Shown here: piece after piece, positions 1 through 6,722 of the stretch
Layout: each line of letters starts with the position of its first letter
Position numbering within the stretch: the stretch's first letter is position 1
The notes under the pieces: generated by a model
Database searches by the model: none
The model's input: only the letters and a program-made list of their open reading frames with translations
What the model was told of the DNA's origin: nothing
Assembly (NCBI GenBank): GCA_023402175.1
Contig: JAEXCN010000378.1
Coordinates: forward strand, 1-20,545
Direction of reading: 5' to 3'
Origin: Pseudomonadota bacterium
Lineage (GTDB): Bacteria > Myxococcota_A > Polyangia > Polyangiales > Polyangiaceae
DNA: 20,545 nt
Program-made: the position numbers and the translations under genes

Positions 1-1079
1 GGCCAGTCCTCCGCGCGATCGAGGACGCGGAGCCCGGCTTCGATGGGGCCTTCGCCGACCGATGCAGGCGCGATCCCTTTCGCGATCGCGTCGGCAGCAG
101 CGAGGACCTCGAGCGCGCCCGCGGCGCCGAGCGTGTGACCGACCGCGCCCTTCACGGAGTAGACCGGCACGCCGCTCGCTCGATCGCCGAGCACACGCAC
201 GATCGCCGCGGCCTCGGATCGATCGTTCTGCGGCGTCGCCGTTCCGTGCGCGCTCACGAGATCGATCGCCGGCGCTCCGGCATTCGCGATCGCTCCCTCG
301 GCGGCGCGCGCGAGCCCAGCGCCCGCCGAGTCGGGCGCCGTGAGGTGCGTCGCATCGCAGGATGCACCGAATCCCGAGATCCATCCGAGCACGCGCGCGG
401 CGCGCCGAGCAGCAGGATCGCGCACGAGCGCGAGGATGGCCGCCGATTCGCCGAGCGCGAGGCCGTCACGTCCCTCGCGGAACGGGCGCGGTCCACGCGG
501 ACCACACGTCGCGCGAAGGCTCTCGAATCCGGCCGCGACGAACACGCTCACGGCATCGAACCCGCCGCAGAGCGCGACATCGCACCGGTCCTCGAGGAGC
601 CAGGCGCGCGCGAGACCGATCGCCAGCGTGCTCGATGCACACGCGCCGAGGACGAGGGACACCGGCTCGAACGCGACCGGCCTCACCGCCTGGGCGAACG
701 GGCCGATGTACATCGCGGAGATCGCCTCGTCGGGCGTCGGCGGATCGTTCGCATCGAGGACGCGCTCGAACGAGCGCATGCCTCCGCTCGATGTGCCGAT
801 CGCCGCGCCGACGCGGAGCGCGCGCCATCCGGGCAAGCTCTCGTCGAGGTCGCGGGCGCAGCTCGCGATCGCGTGCTCGAGAAGCACCCGCGCGCGATCG
901 ACACCATCGGGGATCGCCAGGCGTGCGCGAGCGACGAACGGCTTCGACAGTCCGGCGGTCGCGAGCTCCTCGTCGCGCGCGACACGCGAGACCGGCGCTT
1001 CTCCTGGGCGTAGCGCTCCGAGCGCCGCGTCTCCCTCTCCGAGCGGAGAGCACACGCCTCGGCCGACGATGGCGATCAC
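1..1079 (-). CDS. beta-ketoacyl synthase (KAS I/II type), C-terminus cut off by window edge
   Basis: Condenses an acyl-ACP or acyl-CoA with malonyl-ACP; cytosolic. The 359 residues visible (no stop before base 1) start at GTG 1079-1077, chosen because it overlaps the stop of the upstream lipoprotein gene as GTGA. The thiolase-fold triad is present: Cys147 in GACASS, His278 in SAHGTATP, His315 in VGHTLGAAG. Only the glycine-rich C-terminal end is missing, so about 40 residues probably lie outside. It is the fourth gene of the ACP / double-KS / lipoprotein / KS operon, so it probably extends the same ACP-bound chain. The intact triad suggests an active condensing enzyme and not a chain-length factor. 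Which chain it makes cannot be read from the sequence. Confidence 0.9.
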   Translation of the reverse strand, partial: MIAIVGRGVCSPLGEGDAALGALRPGEAPVSRVARDEELATAGLSKPFVARARLAIPDGVDRARVLLEHAIASCARDLDESLPGWRALRVGAAIGTSSGGMRSFERVLDANDPPTPDEAISAMYIGPFAQAVRPVAFEPVSLVLGACASSTLAIGLARAWLLEDRCDVALCGGFDAVSVFVAAGFESLRATCGPRGPRPFREGRDGLALGESAAILALVRDPAARRAARVLGWISGFGASCDATHLTAPDSAGAGLARAAEGAIANAGAPAIDLVSAHGTATPQNDRSEAAAIVRVLGDRASGVPVYSVKGAVGHTLGAAGALEVLAAADAIAKGIAPASVGEGPIEAGLRVLDRAEDW

Positions 1080-1858
1080 AGCGTCGTCCCCGTCTCGTCC
1101 GGATCGAAGAAGGCGGCCGGATCCGGCTCGTCGGGCAGCACTTCCTCGACGACGACGTGCACCCGCACGCCCCACTCGCCGTCGATGTAACGCCCGCGTG
1201 CACCGGCCCGCGGCGCGAGCCCGCGTCCGGACCATTCGAGGCCTTCGAGGCGTCCATGCTCACGACGGATCGCGACGAAGCGCTGGCCATCGGTCCGCAT
1301 CGTCACGGTCGCTGGACCATCGCGGAGGAGGAACGCGGCCTCGTGCTTGTTCGATCGCGCGAGCACGAGCTCACCGTCGAGCGGCGAGAGGAACCACCAG
1401 CGAAGAAACCCGATCGGCAGACCTCGCGCCTCCGAAGCGTCGGCGCCCCCGCGTTTTTCGAGCTTGAGCGCCGGGATCGCGACCCGGAAGCGCTCCGGCG
1501 TCACCCATAGATCGATCGCCGTCGTGCCGCCTGGGCCGAGCAAGACGAGGCGTGCAGCGCGATCGGGACTGACCGCGACGGCTCCGCGCGCCTGATAGAG
1601 CTTGCCGTTCCGTGGATCGACGACGCCGATCTGCACGCGCTCGACGTACGGCCGTTGCGGCAGCTCGCTCCGCAGGCGCGCGAGACGCTCACGCGAGAGT
1701 GTCCATTCCGCCTGGCTCACCTCGGGAACGGCCGCCTTCCGATGCGGATCGCCGTTGATGATCGTATACGGCCCACGCGGCGGAGGAGCAGCGCTGCATC
1801 CGGCACCCGCGAGGACGAGCACGACCGCGGCCACCGGCCGGAACAGCCGAACGATCAC
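1076..1858 (-). CDS. putative LolA/LolB-like outer-membrane lipoprotein in a ketosynthase operon
   Basis: A 260-residue exported protein of no firmly recognised family. The start is GTG 1858-1856, which overlaps the stop of the double-KS gene (GTGA) and follows a GAGGAG-like ribosome site; a longer in-frame extension to 2035 lies inside that gene and is rejected. The N-terminus is Arg followed by a hydrophobic segment (about residues 8-20) and Cys21, a lipidation site with an atypical Gly at -3. After a Pro-rich linker, residues about 72-210 alternate beta-strand-like stretches (GAVAVSPDRAARLVLLGPGG, then IDLWVTPERFRVAIP), as in LolA/LolB-fold lipoproteins. Aryl-polyene-type clusters typically carry a LolA-like or DUF3261 lipoprotein, so a role in moving the lipid product to the outer membrane is a reasonable inference. 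Its stop overlaps the next KS start. Confidence 0.75.
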   Translation of the reverse strand: MIVRLFRPVAAVVLVLAGAGCSAAPPPRGPYTIINGDPHRKAAVPEVSQAEWTLSRERLARLRSELPQRPYVERVQIGVVDPRNGKLYQARGAVAVSPDRAARLVLLGPGGTTAIDLWVTPERFRVAIPALKLEKRGGADASEARGLPIGFLRWWFLSPLDGELVLARSNKHEAAFLLRDGPATVTMRTDGQRFVAIRREHGRLEGLEWSGRGLAPRAGARGRYIDGEWGVRVHVVVEEVLPDEPDPAAFFDPDETGTTL

Positions 1859-4032
1859 GCTCCTCGACCCTCGATGCGCCACAAGGTGCCAGCGTACCCC
1901 CACCCTCGCGCGCTTCCCACGAAGAGCGCGGCCGTTGCATCCCCACGCGCAACCTTCGCGGCAGCGACTGCGATCGCGACGCTGCCCGCTGCCTCGTGCG
2001 CCCCGCACGCATCCGCACAGACGATCCGAGGGCACGCGCTCCAGCTCGAGCCGAGGACCATCTCGGCGGCGCGCGCCGTCCCGAGCACGACGACCGCTTC
2101 GCTCGGCGGAGGCGGCAGCGACGCGAGCGCGTCCGCGCTCTCGCCCTCCGCGAACGAGATCACCTCACCGAGGCGCGCGAGCGCGGGGACGCCCGCGTCC
2201 ACGCTCGCGAGCGCGACGGTCGCGCCCCCCTCGCGCCGCGTGGAGCCCGCACCGCCGAAGACGACGGAGAGCACCTCTTCGACGATCGCGCTTCGCTCCT
2301 CGACGGCACCCGCGCATATTCGATCGACGTCGCCGGCTGCGACGAGCTCGTACGCCTGCGCGAGCGCGCATTCGCCCGACGCCGCGAGGTCGGCGACGAC
2401 GAGCGCCGGGCCGCGAAGGCCGAGGTAGATCGAGACGTAACCTGCCGGCGAGCTCGGAACGAGGCTCGGGAAGTCCGCCGGGCGAACCATCCGGACGCCC
2501 TTGTCGCGGAGGCGGCGCATGAACTCGGCCGTTGCATCGACCGCGCCGAACGCGATCCCGAGGACGACGCCCGCGCGCTCGTTGCCGGGCACCGCGGCCG
2601 ACTCGGCGAGCGCGCCGCCGCACGCGATGGCGCCGATGCGCGATGCACGATCGAGCCGACGCGCCTTCTCCGGATCGAGCGCGCCCTCCGGGATCGTGAC
2701 GGTCGTCGCTCCTCTTCCGGTCGCGCCCGGAAGATCCGCGACGGACGTGCCGGTGAAGATCCCCGCAGGCGTGACGGCGGCCATTCCCGTGACCACGACG
2801 CTGCGCTTCTTCCGCGCGCCCGGCGCGACGCGATCGTTCCGCCCGAGCACGAGCGCGGTATCCATCCCTCCGAAGCCGAACGAGCTCGAGACCGCTGCGC
2901 CGATCGCGCGCTCTTCGGACTTCGTCACGTGGCAGAGGGCTGCGCACTCCGGATCGATCTGCTCGAGGCCTCCGGTCGGCGGAACGACCCCGCGCTCGAT
3001 CGCGAGCGCCGTGATGACGGCCTCGATCGCGCCCGCCGCCGCGAGCGTGTGACCGATCATCCCCTTCTGACTCGAGACCGGAACGCGCTTCAGATCGTCA
3101 CCGAACAGACGCACGAGTGCGCGCGTCTCCATCGGATCGTTGAGCGGCGTCCCGGTGCCGTGAGCGTTGACGTAGTCGATGTCTCTCGGTCCGAGACCCG
3201 CACGCTGGAGCGCCGCGACCATCGCGGCGAGCGGAGCTTCTCCCGTCGCTTCCGGGTTCGTGATGTGGTGCGCCTCGGAGCGCGACGCCCAGCCGAGAAG
3301 CGTACAAACTGCACGTTCGCGAGCGGCATCGTCGTCGGCACGCTCGAGCACGAGCATGCCCGCGCCTTCGCCGAGGGTCAGGCCGCGACGGCGCTGGTCG
3401 AACGGGCGGGCCCCCGCGGGGTCGAGCGCCCCGAGCGCGTTGAAGCCGCTCACGATGACCCGGCAGAGCGAGTCGGCCGCTCCGCACAGGACCGCGTCGA
3501 CGAGGCCGAGCTCGAGCCACGTCGCAGCGATGCCAAGCGCGTTCGCGCCGCTCGAGCATGCACTCGAGATCGACCGCGCCCGCGTGAACGGACCGAGCTC
3601 GCGAACGAGCCTATCCGTCGGTGCGCTGAGCGGATGCGTCAGCATCCGTGACAGCGCCTCTTCGCGCACGTCGCTGTAGGCCTTGCCGCCGTCCTCGGTC
3701 GAAAGGAGCGTCGCGAGGATCGACTCGGTCTCGAACATCCCGGACGTCGACCCGCCGACGACGAGGCCGACGCGCCTCGTTCGGGGGTCGATCCCCGCTT
3801 GCGCGAGCGCCTCCCGAGCCGCGATGAGCGCGACCTCGCTCGTACGCGAGACCGTCACGTCGGCCGGCGCGGGCACCGCGACCTCGGCCACGAGCCTCGA
3901 GCGCACCTCGCCGGGATCGAACAGCGTCAGCTCGCGGAGACCACGCTCGCCGCGGGCGATGCGGTCGAACGTCTCGCGCGCCGTCCTGCCGAGCGCCGTG
4001 ACGGCGCCGACGCCGGTGACGACGATGGTCAC
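1855..4032 (-). CDS. double ketosynthase: active KS domain fused to a degenerate Cys-less KS-like domain
   Basis: 725 residues, about 1.75 times a normal KS. Residues 1-400 form a complete beta-ketoacyl synthase with Cys159 (SSACSSG), His291 (NAHGTGTP), His328 (GMIGHTLAAAG) and the C-terminal SSSFGFGG loop. Residues 411-725 begin again with a KS N-terminus (SVVVTGMAAVTPAG) but the active-site segment reads DLAASG, placing Ala550 where Cys belongs. The AHGTGTP His motif is absent, while a weak counterpart of the last His segment (CGAHEAAG, His679) remains. This is like a ketosynthase fused to its chain-length-factor partner, although true type II PKS factors usually have Gln at the Cys position. 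GTG start at 4032 overlaps the ACP stop and its own stop overlaps the lipoprotein start. The adjacent ACP is the likely substrate carrier. Confidence 0.92.
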   Translation of the reverse strand: MTIVVTGVGAVTALGRTARETFDRIARGERGLRELTLFDPGEVRSRLVAEVAVPAPADVTVSRTSEVALIAAREALAQAGIDPRTRRVGLVVGGSTSGMFETESILATLLSTEDGGKAYSDVREEALSRMLTHPLSAPTDRLVRELGPFTRARSISSACSSGANALGIAATWLELGLVDAVLCGAADSLCRVIVSGFNALGALDPAGARPFDQRRRGLTLGEGAGMLVLERADDDAARERAVCTLLGWASRSEAHHITNPEATGEAPLAAMVAALQRAGLGPRDIDYVNAHGTGTPLNDPMETRALVRLFGDDLKRVPVSSQKGMIGHTLAAAGAIEAVITALAIERGVVPPTGGLEQIDPECAALCHVTKSEERAIGAAVSSSFGFGGMDTALVLGRNDRVAPGARKKRSVVVTGMAAVTPAGIFTGTSVADLPGATGRGATTVTIPEGALDPEKARRLDRASRIGAIACGGALAESAAVPGNERAGVVLGIAFGAVDATAEFMRRLRDKGVRMVRPADFPSLVPSSPAGYVSIYLGLRGPALVVADLAASGECALAQAYELVAAGDVDRICAGAVEERSAIVEEVLSVVFGGAGSTRREGGATVALASVDAGVPALARLGEVISFAEGESADALASLPPPPSEAVVVLGTARAAEMVLGSSWSACPRIVCADACGAHEAAGSVAIAVAAAKVARGDATAALFVGSARGWGYAGTLWRIEGRGA

Positions 4033-4295
4033 GTGCTCTTGGACTGCTCGATGAACTCCGCGAGCGTGCTCACCGAACGGAAGATGGGTCGCGCTTCATC
4101 CCCTTCCGGCACGCGGACGCCGAACCGCTCCTCGACGAGCATCGCGATCTGGAGGGCGTCGAGCGAGTCGAGACCGAGCCCGCCTTCGCCGAAGAGAGGC
4201 GCGTCGTCTGCGATCGCCTGGGGATCCTTCCCGGACAGGTTCAGCTCGGAGACCAGCAGCGTTTTGATTTCGCTTGTGAGGGCGGAACTTGGCAT
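4029..4295 (-). CDS. acyl carrier protein
   Basis: 88-residue ACP. The 4'-phosphopantetheine attachment site is Ser44 in GLGLDSLDALQ, on the predicted helix II, and the preceding DDAPLFGEGGLG segment and the acidic helices are typical. The sequence style (APLFGEG-GLGLDSLDAL followed by FRSVSTLAEFI near the end) resembles the ACPs of aryl-polyene-type clusters more than housekeeping AcpP; this is from memory and not a search. It is the first gene of the minus-strand operon, and its TGA stop overlaps the GTG of the double ketosynthase. The ATG at 4295 has no purine-rich ribosome site except GGGG at 4306-4303, which is part of the palindrome arm just upstream, suggesting that start-site access could be controlled by that structure. 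Confidence 0.95.
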   Translation of the reverse strand: MPSSALTSEIKTLLVSELNLSGKDPQAIADDAPLFGEGGLGLDSLDALQIAMLVEERFGVRVPEGDEARPIFRSVSTLAEFIEQSKST

Positions 4296-4302
4296 GACGA
4301 AA

Positions 4303-4355
4303 CCCCATGGACCACATGGGGATCAGGGCGCGGCCCCCATGGACTCATGGGGATC
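4303..4355 (-). promoter_or_regulatory. twin palindromes upstream of the ACP operon
   Basis: Two nearly identical inverted repeats with perfect 7-base arms: CCCCATG-GACCA-CATGGGG at 4303-4321 and CCCCATG-GACT-CATGGGG at 4335-4352, each followed by ATC. Starts are 32 bases apart, close to three helical turns. Read on the minus strand, the proximal arm holds GGGG seven bases from the ACP ATG. They could be a dimeric repressor operator pair or two RNA hairpins controlling translation. The sequence does not decide between these. Confidence 0.6.
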
Positions 4356-4435
4356 GAAAGGAGGGATCTTGCATCGAGTACCACGTGCGAGCGCCGTAGC
4401 CAACACGACGGAACGCGGCCGCAGCGCGACATTCG

Positions 4436-4470
4436 CTCCCGTAGCTACTTAGCCTCCTTAGCTCCGTAGC
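4436..4470. repeat. short degenerate tandem repeat ending in TAGC
   Basis: Four adjoining 8-10-base units ending in TAGC: CTCCCGTAGC (4436-4445), TACTTAGC (4446-4453), CTCCTTAGC (4454-4462) and TCCGTAGC (4463-4470). A further GCGCCGTAGC lies at 4391-4400. The array is in the divergent region between the ACP operon and the crotonase gene, which otherwise has no reading frame I can support. It could be binding-site DNA or neutral slippage. Confidence 0.5.
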
Positions 4471-4562
4471 CCCGTTGCTGCCGTGATCGCCCCGGCCTCC
4501 CGTTCGAGCTGTAGTAATGTGCGGCAGGTTCGCCAGCACGGCGCTTTCGACGGAGAAGAACG

Positions 4563-5357
4563 ATGGGTGCGCTCGTCAATTACATGACCGAGAAAGGTGT
4601 CGCGGTCCTCACCCTCAATGACCCGCCGGTCAACGCGTACAGCTACGAGATGCTCAAGGAGCTCGACGCGTGCATCCTCGAGGCGCGCTTCGACAACGAC
4701 GTCCACGTCATCGTCATCACGGGCTACGGCGAAAAGTTCTTCAGCGCCGGCGCGAACATCAACATGCTCCGCGAGGCGGACACGACGTTCAAATACTACT
4801 TCTGCCTGCACGCGAACGAGACCGTCACGCGCCTGGAGCAGACGCCGAAGCTCTGCATCGCTGCGATCAACGGGCATTGCGTCGGCGGCGGGCTCGAGAT
4901 CGCGCTCGCGTGCGACATGCGCATCGCACGCGCGGGCGACTTCCAGCTGGGTCTGCCGGAAGTCGCGCTCGGCGTCCTCCCCGGCACCGGCGGCACGCAG
5001 CGCCTCTCGCGCCTCGTCGGCAAGAGCCGCTCGATCGAGATGATGGTCGAGGGCGCGAAGATGAACGCGCAGCGCGCGATCGACCTCGGTCTCGTGAACA
5101 AGGTCTGGCAAGCGGAGAGCTCCGACGAGTTCCTCCGCATGGTGATCGACTACGCCCACGGCTTCTGCCCGCCGAGCGGCGCCGCGATGGCCGTCGGCCG
5201 CATCAAGCGCGCGGTGCAGAGCGGCCTCGAGATGAGCCTCGAGCAAGGTCTCGCCTTCGAGCGCGAGCTTCAGGCGGAGCTCTTCGCGTCGAACGACGCC
5301 AAAGAAGGCCTGATGGCGTACGGCGAGAAGCGCAAACCGCAGTTCCGCGGCCGCTGA
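4563..5357 (+). CDS. enoyl-CoA hydratase/isomerase family protein (crotonase)
   Basis: 264 residues, the normal length for a crotonase. It probably hydrates trans-2-enoyl-CoA in the cytosol. The oxyanion-hole segments are FFSAGANINML (59-69) and GHCVGGGLEIALACD (104-118). Both catalytic glutamates known from classical hydratases align: Glu112 in GGGLEIAL and Glu133 in GLPEVALGVLPGTGGTQRL, which favours a true hydratase over an isomerase. The ATG is preceded by GGAGA at 4552-4556. It is divergent from the ACP operon across a 267-base region and ends 15 bases from the convergent Cys-rich gene. A link to the ketosynthase operon is possible only through the shared upstream region. Substrate length cannot be inferred. 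Confidence 0.92.
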   Translation: MGALVNYMTEKGVAVLTLNDPPVNAYSYEMLKELDACILEARFDNDVHVIVITGYGEKFFSAGANINMLREADTTFKYYFCLHANETVTRLEQTPKLCIAAINGHCVGGGLEIALACDMRIARAGDFQLGLPEVALGVLPGTGGTQRLSRLVGKSRSIEMMVEGAKMNAQRAIDLGLVNKVWQAESSDEFLRMVIDYAHGFCPPSGAAMAVGRIKRAVQSGLEMSLEQGLAFERELQAELFASNDAKEGLMAYGEKRKPQFRGR

Positions 5358-5366
5358 CCAAATTGG

Positions 5367-5382
5367 GGACGCCTACGCGTCC
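5367..5382. terminator. small hairpin between convergent genes
   Basis: GGACGC (5367-5372), loop CTAC, GCGTCC (5377-5382): a perfect 6-base inverted repeat covering the stop codon of the minus-strand Cys-rich gene, 9 bases after the crotonase stop. No T-run follows on either strand, so this would be a weak or non-canonical terminator, or chance in GC-rich DNA. Confidence 0.3.
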
Positions 5383-6668
5383 AACACTTCGCCGATCGAC
5401 TTCGCGATCGCTGCCTTCTTGATCCAGCGATCGAGCGTTGCGGCGGCGGCGGAGTCGATCTTCGACTTCGCGGCAGCGTCGACGGCAACGCCACGCGCGT
5501 CGAGGATCGCGTTCAGCGCTGCGCGGCGGCCCTCGACCTCGCCGGAGCCGTCGACCTGGGCGGCCTTTGTTTCCTCGGGGGCCTTCGGCTTCGACGGCTG
5601 GACGAGGACGCCGGCGACGAAGAGGAACTCGATGAGCTCCGGCGTGAGCTCGATCCCCTCGTCCCGCTTCAATCGCTCCAGATTCTCCTCGAGCGTCTGA
5701 TCGGCACGGAACATCCCGCAGACCTCGAACAGATCCTTGTCGAGCGAGAAGGAGTCGAAGCGGTGGTACGAGGTGACGACGACCTGATCGCCGACGTGCG
5801 CCTCCTTCATCCGAGGGTTCCGCACGAGCGTTGTCGGCAGGATCTTGCTCCGGAGGAGCTCGTACTTGGAGACGAGCTCCTTCAAGACCTTCGCGCCGTC
5901 CGTCGATTGATCGACGTTCCTCGCGAAGTCCGCGGCCGACACGGAGCGGACCCACTCGTGGCACTTCAGGTAGAACTCCTCCTCGCGCCCGACCCATGGT
6001 CCCCACCACGATTCGTAGTCCGACGCCTTCGGAGGCAGGTCGTCCATGTCCTCGGCCGTGAGGGGCGCATCCTTGAACTGGGGCTGGATGACATTCGGAT
6101 CGACCATGCGCGCGGCGTTCTGCGCGAGCTGCCGCTGCACGTGGGCGAGATAGTTCTTGAGCGCGACCCAGTACTCGTAGCCACGCATGCCGTCCGAGTA
6201 CTTGCAGTAGTACGTCAGGCAGATCACCTCGCGATGGCGCCAGATGCTGCACGTGCCCGCGGGGTTCTTGTCGTCGTAGTACGGGCACAAGAGACTCCTC
6301 GCGCGCCCGAAGGCCCCAGAGTAGTTCCTCATCAAGAGCGACAGCTTGCGCGGGCGGCTCAGCTCCCACGGCCCGACGCCGATGCGCGTTGCGATGGCTT
6401 CCTTGATCCTCCGCCGTCCCTCGGCCATCTCCGGGCTCTCGTCCGCGAGGATCGCTCCGACGAGGTAGTTCGGCAGGTTGGGCCAGAACGTGCAGCACTT
6501 CGTCTCGGAGTTGAAGTACTCCATCGCAACAGGCGACGGATCGCCGTGGTTGCACATCGAGCAGCGGTCGCACGTCGCGCGCGTCTCGACGACCTTGGGC
6601 TCGTCGAAGAACTCGCTCAGTAGGCGCGCGTAAACGGGTGGAAGGCTGTTCCGTATCGACTCCCCCAT
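5373..6668 (-). CDS. unrecognised Cys-rich protein, operon partner of the DUF1704 protein
   Basis: 431 residues; I do not recognise the family. The first 155 residues contain nine cysteines in clusters: Cys33-x2-Cys36-x2-Cys39, Cys58-Cys59, Cys128, Cys140, Cys150 and Cys155, with aromatic residues between, as expected for a zinc or Fe-S site. This is reminiscent of CxxCxxCC-type cysteine-cluster proteins but is not a clear match. The middle (about 165-350) looks alpha-helical and Trp/Tyr-rich. The last 48 residues (DARGVAVD...LDRWIKKAAIAKSIGEVL) resemble a short helical tail seen at the C-terminus of many unrelated bacterial proteins, such as Rpn/PD-(D/E)XK-type transposases. No signal peptide or membrane segment. 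AGAGG precedes the ATG. It lies 54 bases downstream of the DUF1704 gene on the same strand, so they probably act together. Confidence 0.85.
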   Translation of the reverse strand: MGESIRNSLPPVYARLLSEFFDEPKVVETRATCDRCSMCNHGDPSPVAMEYFNSETKCCTFWPNLPNYLVGAILADESPEMAEGRRRIKEAIATRIGVGPWELSRPRKLSLLMRNYSGAFGRARSLLCPYYDDKNPAGTCSIWRHREVICLTYYCKYSDGMRGYEYWVALKNYLAHVQRQLAQNAARMVDPNVIQPQFKDAPLTAEDMDDLPPKASDYESWWGPWVGREEEFYLKCHEWVRSVSAADFARNVDQSTDGAKVLKELVSKYELLRSKILPTTLVRNPRMKEAHVGDQVVVTSYHRFDSFSLDKDLFEVCGMFRADQTLEENLERLKRDEGIELTPELIEFLFVAGVLVQPSKPKAPEETKAAQVDGSGEVEGRRAALNAILDARGVAVDAAAKSKIDSAAAATLDRWIKKAAIAKSIGEVLDA

Positions 6669-6722
6669 CGCTGTACCTCTAGCAGATCGATCAGGCCTCG
6701 TCGCGCGACCGGGCCCCCATTC

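Noticed and set aside
1859..2035. N-terminal extension of the lipoprotein gene
   Set aside because: It would lie inside the double-KS gene; the GTG at 1858 gives a signal peptide at the start and a GTGA overlap.
135..2522. Several overlapping plus-strand frames at the left end
   Set aside because: They are Arg/Ser-rich shadows of the minus-strand ketosynthase and lipoprotein genes.
5367..5382. Strong intrinsic terminator after the crotonase gene
   Set aside because: The hairpin has only six pairs and no U-tract; kept only as a low-confidence feature.
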